A stretch of DNA of 64,000 bases from Rhabdaerophilum calidifontis (GTDB taxonomy: Bacteria > Pseudomonadota > Alphaproteobacteria > Rhizobiales > Beijerinckiaceae): positions 62,001 through 126,000 of the forward strand of contig NZ_VTRS01000003.1 of assembly GCF_008641065.1 (NCBI RefSeq), written 5' to 3'. Both the position numbers and the translations under genes were made by a program. The notes beneath the pieces are model-generated. The model saw only the letters and a program-made list of their open reading frames with translations, had not been told where the DNA came from and did no database searches. This document shows, in pieces, positions 45,671-55,692 of the stretch (its first letter is position 1; the number at the start of each line of letters is the position of its first letter).

Positions 45671-47044
45671 ATGCCCTTCACGCTCGCGCTGGTCGGCAGG
45701 CCGAATGTCGGCAAATCGACGCTGTTCAACCGGCTCGTCGGCAGGAAGCTCGCCCTCGTCGACGACCGGCCGGGCGTGACGCGCGACCGGCGCGAGGGCG
45801 AAGCGCGGATCGGCGATCTCGCCTTCACCGTGATCGATACCGCCGGCCTCGAAGCGGCGGCGGAGGGCTCGCTGACCGCCCGGATGCGCGAGCAGACCGA
45901 GGCCGCGATCCGCGACGCCGATTGCGTGCTGTTCCTGATCGATGCCCGCGCCGGCCTGACGCCGGATGACCGCTTCTTTGCCGATCTCGTCCGACGCTCC
46001 GGCAAGCCGGTGATCGTCGGCGCCAACAAGGCCGAGGGCAAGGCGGCGACGCCGGGCATCCTCGATGCCTACGAACTCGGTTTCGGCGAACCCGTCGGGC
46101 TCTCGGGCGAGCACGGCGAGGGCATGGCCGATCTCTACGACGCGCTCCGGCCGCTCGTGGACCTGCATCTCGATCCCGGCGCCGGGCCGGGCGAGGGTGC
46201 AGAGGCGGGGGAGGAGGATGATCCCGCACGCCCGATCCGCTTCGCCATCGTCGGGCGTCCGAATGCCGGAAAGTCGACGCTCATCAACGCCATGCTCGGC
46301 GAGGAGCGGCTGCTGACCGGCCCGGAGGCCGGCATCACCCGCGATTCGATCGGCCTCGACTGGACCTGGCGCAACCGCGCCTTCAAGGTCTTCGACACCG
46401 CCGGCCTGCGCAAGCGGGCGCGTATCGAGGACAAGGTCGAGAAGCTCGCCGCGGCGGATGCGATCCGCGCGGTGAAGTTCGCCGAGGTCGTCGTCGTGCT
46501 GCTCGACGCAACGATCCCCTTCGAGAAGCAGGATCTGACGATCGTCGATCTCTGCGAGCGCGAGGGCAGGGCGGTGGTGATCGGACTCAACAAATGGGAC
46601 CTGATCGCGCAGCGCGGCGCGGCGCTCTCGCTGCTCAAGGAGGAGGCGGCGCGGCTGCTGCCGCAGGTGCGCGGCGTGCCGATCGTGCCGGTTTCGGGAC
46701 TGTCCGGGCAGGGGATCGAGCGCCTGATGGAGGCGGTCCTGCGCATCCACGAGATCTGGAACCGCCGCGTGCCGACCGCGAAGATCAACCGCTGGCTCGA
46801 AGGCGTGAAGGCCAATCACCCGCCGCCGGCGGTCTCGGGCCGCCGGATCAAGCTGCGTTACATGACGCAGGCCAAGGCGCGCCCGCCCTCCTTCGTGCTG
46901 TTTGGCAACCAGCTCGACGAATTGCCCGAGAGCTATCGGCGCTACCTCGTCAACGCGATCCGCGAAGCCTTCGACCTGCCGGGGGTGCCGATCCGCCTCG
47001 CGATGCGCACCAGCGAAAACCCGTTCGAGGACCGGAAGCGCTGA
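45671..47044 (+). CDS. der: Ribosome biogenesis GTPase Der (EngA)
   Basis: Double GTPase of 457 residues. G domain 1 has GRPNVGKST (8-16) and DTAGLE; G domain 2 has GRPNAGKST near 197, DTAGLRKR and NKWD; a KH-like domain closes the protein with NPFEDRKR. It acts in 50S subunit assembly and is essential in most bacteria. Confidence 0.96.
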   Translation: MPFTLALVGRPNVGKSTLFNRLVGRKLALVDDRPGVTRDRREGEARIGDLAFTVIDTAGLEAAAEGSLTARMREQTEAAIRDADCVLFLIDARAGLTPDDRFFADLVRRSGKPVIVGANKAEGKAATPGILDAYELGFGEPVGLSGEHGEGMADLYDALRPLVDLHLDPGAGPGEGAEAGEEDDPARPIRFAIVGRPNAGKSTLINAMLGEERLLTGPEAGITRDSIGLDWTWRNRAFKVFDTAGLRKRARIEDKVEKLAAADAIRAVKFAEVVVVLLDATIPFEKQDLTIVDLCEREGRAVVIGLNKWDLIAQRGAALSLLKEEAARLLPQVRGVPIVPVSGLSGQGIERLMEAVLRIHEIWNRRVPTAKINRWLEGVKANHPPPAVSGRRIKLRYMTQAKARPPSFVLFGNQLDELPESYRRYLVNAIREAFDLPGVPIRLAMRTSENPFEDRKR

Positions 47045-47053
47045 CCCCCGGCC

Positions 47054-47800
47054 TCAGGCCGGCGCGCGGAAATCGAGCACCCGGCGGGAGGGGAAATCGA
47101 ACATCCTGCCGCTCTCCTGCCAGGCGGGCGCAGCCATCTCGACCAGGAAAGGCGCGATCGCGTCGGGCGGAGGCAGCGTCGTCGGATCCTCGCCCGGCGC
47201 GGCCTCGGCGCGCATGCGGGTTCGGGTGCGGCCCGGATTGACGAGCATCACCTTGATATTGGTGATGTTGCGGATTTCCTCGGCCCAGTCGCGGCACATG
47301 GTGTCGAGCGCGGCCTTGGTGGCGCCGTAGAGCCCCCAATAGGCATGGGCGTTGAAGCTCGCGCCGGAAGAAAGGAAGATCGCCCGGCCGGCATCCGAGG
47401 CGCGCAGCAGCGGATCCATGGCGCGGATGAGCCGGTAATTGGCCGTGACATTGACCGCGAAGACGCGCTCGAACATCTTCGGCTCGATATGGTTGAGCGG
47501 GCCGATCGGCCCCAGCATCGCGGCATTGCCGACGAGCACGTCGAGACGCCCCCAGCGCTCGTGGATCGTGAGCCCGAGCCGGTCGAGCGCGTCGAAATCC
47601 GTCAGGTCGAGCGGCACGAGCGTCGCCGAACCGCCGGCATCGCGGATCGCGTCGTCGAGCTCCTCGAGCCCGCCCTGGCTGCGCGCCAGCGCGACCACAT
47701 GCGCGCCGGCGCGCGCGAAGGCGAGCGCGGCCTCGCGCCCGATCCCGCGCGAGGCGCCGGTAACGAGCGCGATCCGCCCCTTAAGAACCTGTCCGGTCAT
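47054..47800 (-). CDS. SDR family oxidoreductase, YciK-like
   Basis: Short-chain dehydrogenase of 248 residues: TGASRGIGRE near 15, NAAMLG, catalytic serine in LSSGASFNAHAYWGLYGATKAAL with the YGATK motif, and an NPGRTRTRMRAEA segment close to that of E. coli YciK. Substrate is unknown. ATG at 47800 follows GGATGA. It lies 46 bases after purF, and this pairing recurs in Rhizobiales. Confidence 0.82.
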   Translation of the reverse strand: MTGQVLKGRIALVTGASRGIGREAALAFARAGAHVVALARSQGGLEELDDAIRDAGGSATLVPLDLTDFDALDRLGLTIHERWGRLDVLVGNAAMLGPIGPLNHIEPKMFERVFAVNVTANYRLIRAMDPLLRASDAGRAIFLSSGASFNAHAYWGLYGATKAALDTMCRDWAEEIRNITNIKVMLVNPGRTRTRMRAEAAPGEDPTTLPPPDAIAPFLVEMAAPAWQESGRMFDFPSRRVLDFRAPA

Positions 47801-47846
47801 GATGTCATCCAAGCCAACAGCGTGAAACGCGCGACCCGACAGGGGC

Positions 47847-49334
47847 CTAGCTCGCCTCCGCCAGCAGGGAAAGCTGCTTCGCACCCTCGCCGACAAGATC
47901 CGCGATCGGCGTCGGGTAATCGCCGGTGAAATAATGATCGGTGAATTGCGGGGCGGCATTGTCGCGCCCCGGCTCGCCGAGCGCGCGGTAGAGCCCGTCG
48001 ATCGAGATGAAGGCCAGGCTCTCGACGCCGAGATAGGCGCGCATCTCCTCAAGCCCCATCTGCGCGGCGAGCAGCTTCGCCTCGTCCGGCATGTCGATGC
48101 CGTAGAAATCCGGATGCTTGATCGGCGGCGAAGCGATGCGGAAATGCACCGCGCGCGCGCCAGCCTCGCGCATCATGGAGACGATCTTGCGCGAGGTTGT
48201 GCCGCGCACGATCGAATCGTCGACCAGCACGATGCTCTTGCCCGAAACCACCGCGCGGTTCGCGGAATGCTTGAGCCGGACACCGAGTTCGCGCACGCTC
48301 TGGGTGGGCTGGATGAAAGTGCGGCCGACATAATGGTTGCGGATGATCCCGAGTTCATACGGGATCCGGGAAGCCTGGGCGAAGCCGATCGCGGCCGGCA
48401 CGCCGGAATCCGGCACGGGAATGACGACATCGGCCGCAATCGGGCTCTCCGCGGCGAGGATCGCGCCGATATTCTTGCGCACCTCGTAGACATTGCGGCC
48501 ACCGGCGACCGAATCCGGCCGCGCGAAATAGACATATTCGAACAGGCATGGCCGCGGCCGGCGCGCGGGGAAGGGGCGGATCGACTCGATCTCGCCCGTC
48601 TCGTGCACGACGATCACCTCGCCCGGTTCGACCTCGCGCTCGAACCGCGCGCCGATGATGTCGAGCGCGCAGGTCTCCGAGGCGAAGATCGGGTGGCCGT
48701 CGAGCCGGCCGAGCACCAGCGGCCGGATGCCGAGCGGATCGCGCGCGCCGACGAGCTTCTTGTTGGTCATGCCGACGAAGGCATAGGCGCCCTCGATCTG
48801 AGCCAGCGCGTCGATGAACCGGTCGATGAAGCGGTTGCGCTTCGACCGCGCGACAAGATGCAGGATCACCTCGGTATCCGAAGTCGCCTGGTAGATCGCG
48901 CCCTCGGCGATCAGCTGCCGGCGCAGGGTGAGGCCATTCGTCAGGTTGCCGTTATGGCAGACCGCGAAGCCGCCGCCGGCGAGTTCGGCGAAGAGCGGCT
49001 GGACATTGCGCAGGATCGTCTCGCCGGTCGTCGAATAGCGGGTATGGCCGATCGCCACCATGCCGGGCAGCTGGTCGATCACGCTCTTCTTCGAGAAATG
49101 ATCGCCGACAAGCCCCAGCCGCCGCTCGGAATGGAAGCGCGCACCGTCGAAGGAGACGATCCCCGCCGCCTCCTGGCCGCGATGCTGGAGCGCATGCAGC
49201 CCTAGGGCGGTGATGGCGGCGGCATCCGGGTGGCCGAAAATGCCGAAGACGCCGCATTCCTCGCGCGGATGGTCGGCATCGAGCCAATCGTGATCGTCCG
49301 AAAAGGCGCGGGCATCCGTTTCGTCAGCGGCCAT
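47847..49334 (-). CDS. purF: Amidophosphoribosyltransferase
   Basis: Committed enzyme of purine synthesis, making phosphoribosylamine from PRPP and glutamine. It has 495 residues with a 26-residue propeptide ahead of the nucleophile Cys27 (REECGVFGIFG). The PRPP loop IVLVDDSIVRGTT is intact. The start is set at 49334 because GGAGGAAG lies upstream; that site overlaps another in-frame ATG at 49352. It follows cvpA by 54 bases, the usual cvpA-purF linkage. Confidence 0.95.
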   Translation of the reverse strand: MAADETDARAFSDDHDWLDADHPREECGVFGIFGHPDAAAITALGLHALQHRGQEAAGIVSFDGARFHSERRLGLVGDHFSKKSVIDQLPGMVAIGHTRYSTTGETILRNVQPLFAELAGGGFAVCHNGNLTNGLTLRRQLIAEGAIYQATSDTEVILHLVARSKRNRFIDRFIDALAQIEGAYAFVGMTNKKLVGARDPLGIRPLVLGRLDGHPIFASETCALDIIGARFEREVEPGEVIVVHETGEIESIRPFPARRPRPCLFEYVYFARPDSVAGGRNVYEVRKNIGAILAAESPIAADVVIPVPDSGVPAAIGFAQASRIPYELGIIRNHYVGRTFIQPTQSVRELGVRLKHSANRAVVSGKSIVLVDDSIVRGTTSRKIVSMMREAGARAVHFRIASPPIKHPDFYGIDMPDEAKLLAAQMGLEEMRAYLGVESLAFISIDGLYRALGEPGRDNAAPQFTDHYFTGDYPTPIADLVGEGAKQLSLLAEAS

Positions 49335-49388
49335 GCTTCGGTCTTCCTCCATTCCGCCCGAGGGGGCGCGGCCTTCAGGCGGCAGGCT

Positions 49389-49973
49389 TCATTGCACCGG
49401 CTTCGGCGGCACCGGAGCAGGATTGGCCGCGCCGCCGGACTTGAACTCTTCCGTCGCCCGCTTCCGCGGATCGGTGATCGATTGGTCGAGATTGTCGGGC
49501 AGCATGCCCTTCAGCTTCTCGAAGCTCGAGACCAGGATCGGCCGGAACCGCGCGTCCGCGACCCAGGCCGGCTGCTGCTTGTCGTTGACGAGCCAGGAGA
49601 AGAACCCGAACCCGATCACCGCGAGCAGGAAGCCGCGCGCCGCGCCGAAGATGAAGCCGAGAGTCCGGTCCAGCGCGCCGACACGGCTGTCGAGGATGAA
49701 ATCCGAGAGTTTCGACGTCACGATATAGGCGACGAACAGCGTTGCGAGAAACACCGCGCCGAGCGCGATGCCGTTGACGAGCGCCGGCGGCGACTTGACG
49801 ATATATTGCGTCACATAGGGCTCCGACTTGGGGAAGGCGAGATAGGCGACCACCGCCGCCACCGCCCAGGAGCCGATTGCCAGAACCTCGCGCGTGAAGC
49901 CGCGCACCATGGCAAGCAGGCCCGAGATCAGGACGATTCCGATAACGACGAGATCAAGAATGGTGACCGGCAT
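49389..49973 (-). CDS. cvpA: CvpA family membrane protein
   Basis: Membrane protein of 194 residues with four hydrophobic segments in the first 130 residues: ILDLVVIGIVLISGLLAMVRGFTREVL, a second around 35-46, and SRVGALDRTLGFIFGAARGFLLAV, all conserved in CvpA. A polar Pro-rich tail follows. CvpA affects envelope function and colicin V production in E. coli. The start at 49973 follows GAGGAAGG. Confidence 0.92.
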   Translation of the reverse strand: MPVTILDLVVIGIVLISGLLAMVRGFTREVLAIGSWAVAAVVAYLAFPKSEPYVTQYIVKSPPALVNGIALGAVFLATLFVAYIVTSKLSDFILDSRVGALDRTLGFIFGAARGFLLAVIGFGFFSWLVNDKQQPAWVADARFRPILVSSFEKLKGMLPDNLDQSITDPRKRATEEFKSGGAANPAPVPPKPVQ

Positions 49974-50115
49974 GCCTTCCTCTTGCACTGGACCGGGCGG
50001 CGCGCGCCAGCGGCCAAAGCCCGCCGGCGCAGCGGCGCGGCAGGAATGGGCCGGGTATAATGGCTTCGCGCCCCGCCGTCACCCCGGGTTCTGACGCTTT
50101 TCCAGCCTGAACGGC

Positions 50116-51525
50116 TCAACGCTCGCGCCGGCGCGGCGCGGCGCCGGCGATCTCGGCGACGAGATCGGCGATCCGCTCGATCGGCTTCACGCCGAGTCCC
50201 GCCTGACGCGCCGCCTCCGCCGCGCCGGCTGGCAGGATCGTCGTCGTGAAGCCGAGTTTGGCCGCCTCCTTCAGCCGGCTCGCCGCCTGCGGCACCGGCC
50301 GCACGAGGCCGGAAAGGCTGATCTCGCCGAACAGCGCCGCCTGCGGTGGGATCGGGGTATCGGCGAGCGAGGAGACCAGCGCCGCCGCCACCGCAAGATC
50401 GGCCGCCGGTTCGAGGATGCGGAAGCCGCCGGCGACATTCATGTAGACATCATGCTGACCGAGCCGCACACCGCCGCGCGCCTCCAGCACCGCGAGCACC
50501 ATGGCGAGCCGGTTCTGGTCCCAGCCCACCACGGCGCGGCGCGGCGTGCCGAGCGCCGTCGGCGTCACCAGCGCCTGGATCTCGACCAGCATCGGCCGCG
50601 TGCCCTCCATGCCGGCGAAGACCGCGGTGCCCGACACCTTCGCGTCGCGCGCGCCGAGGAAGAGCGCCGAAGGATTCGGCACCTCGACGAGCCCCTGGCC
50701 GCCCATCTCGAACACGCCGATCTCGTCGGTTGCGCCGAAGCGGTTCTTCACGGCGCGCAGGATGCGGAAATGATGCCCCGCATCGCCCTCGAAGCTCATC
50801 ACCGCATCGACCATGTGCTCGACGACGCGAGGCCCGGCGATCTGCCCGTCCTTCGTCACATGGCCGACGAGGATGATCGCAGCGCCGGACGCCTTGGCGA
50901 AGCGGATCAGCCCCTGCGCCGCCGCCCGCACCTGGGTCACGGTGCCCGGCGCGGCCTCGACCGCCTCGGTCCACATCGTCTGGATCGAATCGATGATCAC
51001 GAGCCGGGGCGGCGTTCCGCTCGCCAGGGTCGCGAGGATATCCTCGACATTGGTCTCTGCGGCGAGTTCGACCGGCGCGTCGGCGAGGCCGAGCCGCTGC
51101 GCGCGCAGCCGCACCTGCGCCGCCGATTCCTCGCCCGAGATATAGACGCAGCGCGCCCCGCCGCGCCCATCGCCGCGCGCGCAGGCGGCCGCGGCCTGGA
51201 TGAGCAGCGTCGATTTGCCGATCCCCGGCTCGCCGCCGATCAGGATCACCGAGCCCTTCACGAATCCGCCGCCGGTGACACGGTCGAGCTCGGCGATGCC
51301 GGCGGCGAGGCGGGGCGCGTCCATCGCCGCGCCGGAAAGCCCCTCGAGCGCGAAGGCGCGGCCCTTCTTGAGCCGCGCGCCGCCGGAGGCCACCGGCGCG
51401 GCGGAGGCGGTTCCCGGCTCCTCGGCGATGGAATTCCATTCCCCGCACGCCTCGCAGCGGCCCTGCCAGCGCTGGTAGACCGCACCGCAGGCCTGGCAGA
51501 TGAAGGAGGTGTTGCGCTTGGCCAC
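50116..51525 (-). CDS. radA: DNA repair protein RadA
   Basis: Branch-migration ATPase of 469 residues. The zinc finger has Cys10, Cys13, Cys24 and Cys27 (CQACG, CEACGEW); the RecA-like domain has GEPGIGKST near 96 and the RadA-specific KNRFG motif; the C-terminal domain is Lon-protease-like. The start is GTG at 51525, giving MAKRNTSFICQACG as in the family; a longer ATG frame from 51633 adds 36 unrelated residues. No strong ribosome site is seen. Confidence 0.94.
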   Translation of the reverse strand: MAKRNTSFICQACGAVYQRWQGRCEACGEWNSIAEEPGTASAAPVASGGARLKKGRAFALEGLSGAAMDAPRLAAGIAELDRVTGGGFVKGSVILIGGEPGIGKSTLLIQAAAACARGDGRGGARCVYISGEESAAQVRLRAQRLGLADAPVELAAETNVEDILATLASGTPPRLVIIDSIQTMWTEAVEAAPGTVTQVRAAAQGLIRFAKASGAAIILVGHVTKDGQIAGPRVVEHMVDAVMSFEGDAGHHFRILRAVKNRFGATDEIGVFEMGGQGLVEVPNPSALFLGARDAKVSGTAVFAGMEGTRPMLVEIQALVTPTALGTPRRAVVGWDQNRLAMVLAVLEARGGVRLGQHDVYMNVAGGFRILEPAADLAVAAALVSSLADTPIPPQAALFGEISLSGLVRPVPQAASRLKEAAKLGFTTTILPAGAAEAARQAGLGVKPIERIADLVAEIAGAAPRRRER

Positions 51526-51666
51526 GGCTTGCGGGTTTCGGCTGCATCCGCGCTCACGCGGACGTGATTCGGTTTTAGGAATTTGTTGAAATCGAGCTAA
51601 CAAGCTTCGCCGGGCCTTGTCCATGCATGCCATCCCGCCGCGATGGGGAGGCCGGAGGTCCCGTCC

Positions 51667-51891
51667 ATGCCAATCGAGATCGTCAACGGCTATCCCTGCG
51701 CCGATTGCGCCGATATCGCGAAGGCGAAGCGCGGCATCGACCCCGCCGAGAGCCTCGCCGAGAGCCGCGTGCGGGAGGAGGCGGCGCCGGACGCCGCCCT
51801 CACGGCGACGGAAAATGTCGCGGAGGCCGGAAGCCCCTACGATGTCCGGGTTCCGCTCGCATTCGCCCGCCAGATCGACCGGCTGGTCTGA
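51667..51891 (+). CDS. Small hypothetical protein
   Basis: Seventy-four residues, MPIEIVNGYPCADCADIAKAK at the start, an Ala/Glu-rich middle and YDVRVPLAFARQIDRLV at the end. A CADC motif near residue 11 could bind metal. GGAGGCCGGAGG lies upstream of the ATG. It is divergent from radA and followed after 129 bases by another tiny gene. No family is recognised. Confidence 0.55.
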   Translation: MPIEIVNGYPCADCADIAKAKRGIDPAESLAESRVREEAAPDAALTATENVAEAGSPYDVRVPLAFARQIDRLV

Positions 51892-52020
51892 CGGCGGACC
51901 GGCGGGGAAGCGCGCATTTTAGCGGCTTTCTTGATCCCGCCTTGAGGCGCGGCCGGCATTGTGGCGGGCGCTTGGCGCATCGCCCGGATTGGCGCCGGGA
52001 CAGGCTCAGGAGTTCGGAAC

Positions 52021-52191
52021 ATGTCCGTGGATCTTCCCGGCCTCAATGCCGGCATGAATGCCAGCATCGCGGCCTTCAAGGCCGCCGCCCAGATGATGCA
52101 GCAGACCGCGGCGCTCGTCGCCGGCGCCGCGACGACACCGGAAGCACGCTCGGCGCTGCCCTATTCGCGTCTGCTCGACAAGCTCGCCTGA
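52021..52191 (+). CDS. Small hypothetical protein, helical
   Basis: Fifty-six residues, MSVDLPGLNAGMNASIAAFKAAAQMMQQTAALVAG..., predicted as one or two amphipathic helices with no signal peptide. A GTG at 51961 gives a longer reading, but the ATG at 52021 is preferred because the extension has the composition of a non-coding region. It is convergent with alr, four bases apart. Confidence 0.5.
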   Translation: MSVDLPGLNAGMNASIAAFKAAAQMMQQTAALVAGAATTPEARSALPYSRLLDKLA

Positions 52192-52194
52192 AGC

Positions 52195-53307
52195 TCAATC
52201 CCGTATCACCCGGCGGTAGCGCCGGCCGAGATTGGTGAGGATCTCGTAACCGGTCGTGCGCGCGGAGCGGCCGACCGCATCGAGATCGAGACCGTCGCCG
52301 ATCAGCGTCGCCATATCGCCGGGCCGGACCGCGCCCTCCGGCAGGGCGGTGATGTCGAGCGTGATCAGGTCCATCGAGACATTGCCGGCGAAGGGACATT
52401 CCCGCCCCGCGACGATCGCCCGGCCGCCGGGGTGATCGGGGCTGTTGCCGGCATTGCGCGGATAGCCGTCGGCATAGCCGCAGGAAATCGTCGCGATGCG
52501 GCTCGCGCGCGCGGCACGCCAATTGCCGTTATAGCCGACGCATTCGCCCGCCGGCACGGCGCGGATCTGGACGATCGGCGCCTCGAGCCGGATCACCGGC
52601 CGCATCGGGTTTGGGCGCCCCGGCACCGGGTTGCCGCCATAGAGCGCGTAGCCCGGCCGGGCGAGATCGAAGAAAGGCGCGCCCGGCAGGAACAGGCCGG
52701 AGGAATTGGCGAGCGAGACCGGGATCGCGGCATTCGCGCCGCCCCGGCTTCGCATCAGGGCGGCCAGATCCGAGATGCGCGTGATCTGCGCGGCATTCTC
52801 CGGCGCATCGGCGATCTCGGCGGATGCGAAATGCGTCATCAGAAGCCCGATCCCGCGTTCGGCGAGGTTGCCCGCCTCGATCAGCACCCGCGCCTCCTCC
52901 GGCCGTAATCCGAGCCGGTTCATGCCGGTATCGACATGCAGCGCCGCCGGCTCACACCCCGCGCCGAGCTGATGCCATGCCTCGATCTCGGCGGCGGAGC
53001 CCAGCACCGGCCTGAGCCTGTGGGAGCGGTAGGTGGAAATCCGCCCGGCGGCAAAACCGTTCAGCACATAGATCGCCGCATCCGGCGCATAAGCCCGCGC
53101 GATGAAGCCCTCGCCGACATGCGCGACGAAGAAGCTGCGGCACCCGGCCGCGGCCAGCGCCGGCACTGCATGCTCGAGGCCGAGGCCATAGGCATCGGCC
53201 TTGACGACCGCGGCGCATTCCGCGCCCCCGGCACGCACAGCCAGCAGGCGCCAGTTCGCGGCCAGCGCCGCGCGATCGATGGTCAGGAGGCCGGCATGAT
53301 CATCCAT
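52195..53307 (-). CDS. alr: Alanine racemase
   Basis: PLP enzyme of 370 residues making D-alanine for peptidoglycan. The PLP lysine is Lys36 in VVKADAYGLG and the catalytic tyrosine is in the VGYNGNW motif; NRLGLRP and SMDLITLD are also typical. It follows dnaB by 80 bases, a usual alphaproteobacterial order. Confidence 0.95.
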   Translation of the reverse strand: MDDHAGLLTIDRAALAANWRLLAVRAGGAECAAVVKADAYGLGLEHAVPALAAAGCRSFFVAHVGEGFIARAYAPDAAIYVLNGFAAGRISTYRSHRLRPVLGSAAEIEAWHQLGAGCEPAALHVDTGMNRLGLRPEEARVLIEAGNLAERGIGLLMTHFASAEIADAPENAAQITRISDLAALMRSRGGANAAIPVSLANSSGLFLPGAPFFDLARPGYALYGGNPVPGRPNPMRPVIRLEAPIVQIRAVPAGECVGYNGNWRAARASRIATISCGYADGYPRNAGNSPDHPGGRAIVAGRECPFAGNVSMDLITLDITALPEGAVRPGDMATLIGDGLDLDAVGRSARTTGYEILTNLGRRYRRVIRD

Positions 53308-53387
53308 GACGGGAGGCTACACCGGAAATCGGCATTCTTCCAGCGCACTTCCACTAATATTGAGCGGAATTGGCGAGGAATTCGCTG

Positions 53388-54869
53388 TTATTCGAGCCTT
53401 TCCGGCAGATAATCCTCTTTCGCAAGATCCGAGAACTTGGTGATGTTGGCCTCGAACTGGAGCTGCACGGTGCCGGTGGGGCCGTGGCGCTGCTTGCCGA
53501 TGATCACCTCGGCCTTGCCATGGACCCGGTCCATCTCGGCCTGCCATTTGAGATGTTCCTCGGTGCCGGGCTTCGGCTCACGGTTCTGCAGGTAGTATTC
53601 CTCGCGATAGATGAAGAGCACCACGTCCGCATCCTGCTCGATCGAGCCGGATTCGCGAAGGTCGGAAAGTTGCGGGCGCTTGTCGTCGCGGCTTTCGACC
53701 TGACGCGAAAGCTGGGAGAGCGCCATGATCGGCACATCGAGCTCCTTGGCGAGCGCCTTCAGCCCGGTGGTGATCTCGGTCAGTTCCTGGACGCGGTTGT
53801 CGCCCTTCTTCGAGGCGCCGGACAGGAGCTGGAGATAATCGACGACGAGGAAATCGAGCCCGTGCTGGCGCTTGAGCCGGCGCGCCCGCGTCGCGAGCTG
53901 GGCGATGGAGAGGCCGCCGGTCTGGTCGATATGAAGCGGCAGGCTCTGCATCGCCGCGACCGCCTCGTGCAGCCGCCCGAATTCTTCCTGGGTGATATCA
54001 CCGCGCCGGATCTTGAACGAGGGGATGCCGCTCTGCTCGGCGAGGATGCGGGTTGCGAGTTGCTCGGCGCTCATTTCGAGGTTGAAGATGCCGACGATGC
54101 CGCCATTGACGGTCTTGATCGTGCCGTCTTCCTGGCGTTCGCCGCGCCAGGCCTTGGCGATGTTGTAGGCGATATTGGTCGCGATCGAGGATTTGCCCAT
54201 GCCCGGGCGGCCGGCGACGATGATCAGGTCCGAGCGCTGGAGGCCGCCCATCTTGTTGTCGAGATCGCGCAGGCCCGTCGCGGTGCCGGAGAGCCCGCCA
54301 TCGCGCCTGTAGGCCTCGCCCGCCATGTGGATGGCCTGCTGGAGCGCGGACGAGAAATTCTGGAACCCGCCCTCGAAGCGTCCCGCCTCGGCGAGGCCGT
54401 AGAGGCGGCGCTCGGCATCCTCGATCTGCGCCCGCGGCGTCTCCTCTACCGGAGCATCGAAGGCGCGGTTGACCATCTCCTCGCCGATGGTGATGAGGTT
54501 GCGCCGGAGCGCAAGGTCGTGGATGGTGCGGCCGTATTCGGCCGCGTTGATGATCGTCGTCGCGCTGGTGGCCAGCCGGACGATATATTGCGGCACCGTG
54601 ACGCCGCCGAGATCGAGATCGGGCAGATAGGTCTTGATCGTGATCGGGGTCGCAACCTTGCCCGCACGCAGGAGCTTGGTCATCACCTCGAAGATGCGCG
54701 CATGAAGCGCCTCGAAGAAATGCTCCGGCCGCAGGAAATCCGAAACGCGATCAAACGCCTCGTTGTTGACGAGGATCGCACCGAGCAGCGCCTGCTCCGC
54801 CTCGAGATTGTGCGGGGCGAGGCGCAGCGGTTCGGCCGGTTGCGGATCGAGACGGGCGAGATTGGCCAT
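53388..54869 (-). CDS. dnaB: Replicative DNA helicase DnaB
   Basis: Hexameric helicase of 493 residues. An N-terminal primase-interacting domain begins HNLEAEQALLGAIL; the RecA-like domain has GRPGMGKSS, the arginine-rich motifs and the RESGSIEQDADVV motif. I use the ATG at 54869 since conserved sequence starts within a few residues; an ATG at 54926 would add 19 residues and lies just beyond the terminator at 54945-54972. AGGAAG lies 12 bases upstream of 54869. Confidence 0.94.
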   Translation of the reverse strand: MANLARLDPQPAEPLRLAPHNLEAEQALLGAILVNNEAFDRVSDFLRPEHFFEALHARIFEVMTKLLRAGKVATPITIKTYLPDLDLGGVTVPQYIVRLATSATTIINAAEYGRTIHDLALRRNLITIGEEMVNRAFDAPVEETPRAQIEDAERRLYGLAEAGRFEGGFQNFSSALQQAIHMAGEAYRRDGGLSGTATGLRDLDNKMGGLQRSDLIIVAGRPGMGKSSIATNIAYNIAKAWRGERQEDGTIKTVNGGIVGIFNLEMSAEQLATRILAEQSGIPSFKIRRGDITQEEFGRLHEAVAAMQSLPLHIDQTGGLSIAQLATRARRLKRQHGLDFLVVDYLQLLSGASKKGDNRVQELTEITTGLKALAKELDVPIMALSQLSRQVESRDDKRPQLSDLRESGSIEQDADVVLFIYREEYYLQNREPKPGTEEHLKWQAEMDRVHGKAEVIIGKQRHGPTGTVQLQFEANITKFSDLAKEDYLPERLE

Positions 54870-54944
54870 GGGCGGCTGCGCTTCCTCGGTTCTGGCGCGG
54901 GGCGGGCTGAAGGCGACCTTCTCCATCCCCCGCGGGAGGAGAAC

Positions 54945-54972
54945 AAAAAAGCCCCCCGGAAGCCGAGGGGCT
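54945..54972 (-). terminator. Intrinsic terminator between rplI and dnaB
   Basis: A 10-bp stem (54950-54959 with 54963-54972, one G-T wobble on the minus strand) and a 3-base loop are followed on the minus strand by a run of six T. It ends the ribosomal-protein transcript. Reading in the plus direction, GATTTTT also follows, but no plus gene ends here. Confidence 0.88.
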
Positions 54973-55081
54973 GATTTTTCCAGATTCGCCGGTTTGCGCA
55001 CAAGATTCCCACAGCCAGGAATCGATACCATGCGCTTTGGGCTTGACGGAACCCGGGACCGGGGCCGCAGGCCCGCCGGGC

Positions 55082-55648
55082 TCAGAGTTCCGCCATCGGC
55101 CCCGCTTCGGCGAGCGCCGCGCCGATCTCGAGGCCGAGATCGTCGAGATTGTCCGCCTCGCGTTCGAGCACGTTCTCGCCGCGCGCCTGGCGCTCGGCTT
55201 CCTCGATCGAGCGGGCGACGTTGATCGTGACATTCACCGTGACTTCCGGATGCAGCACGACGCCGACCTGATGAAGGCCGAGCGTCTTGATCGGCGTGTT
55301 GAGCGCGATCTGGCCGCGGGCGACGGTAAAGCCGCCGGCCGTCAGGATTTCCGCGAGATCGCGTGCCGAGACCGAGCCGTAGAGCACGCCGGATTCGCCC
55401 GCCTGACGGATGAGCGCGAAGGCCTGGCCGTCGAGCTTGGCGGCGACGGCATCGGCGTCCTTGCGCCGTTCGAGGTTCTGCGCCTCGAGCTGCGCGCGCT
55501 GGGCGGCGAACTTCTCCTTGTTCGCGTCGGTAGCCCGCAGCGCCTTGCCGCGCGGCAGCAGGAAATTGCGGGCATAGCCGTCCTTGACGCGGACGACCTC
55601 GCCCATCTGGCCGAGCTTGGCCACGCGTTCCAAGAGGATCACTTCCAT
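55082..55648 (-). CDS. rplI: 50S ribosomal protein L9
   Basis: Protein of 188 residues starting [17 protein letters not shown], with the connecting helix and C-terminal domain ([21 protein letters not shown]). A tail of about 40 residues rich in Glu and Ala extends beyond the E. coli length of 149, as is common in Alphaproteobacteria. ATG at 55648 follows AAGGAGAG. Confidence 0.96.
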   Translation of the reverse strand: MEVILLERVAKLGQMGEVVRVKDGYARNFLLPRGKALRATDANKEKFAAQRAQLEAQNLERRKDADAVAAKLDGQAFALIRQAGESGVLYGSVSARDLAEILTAGGFTVARGQIALNTPIKTLGLHQVGVVLHPEVTVNVTINVARSIEEAERQARGENVLEREADNLDDLGLEIGAALAEAGPMAEL

Positions 55649-55692
55649 GGGTCTCTCCTTTTGAGTTCCGTGATCGGTTGCATGTGGTGTGT

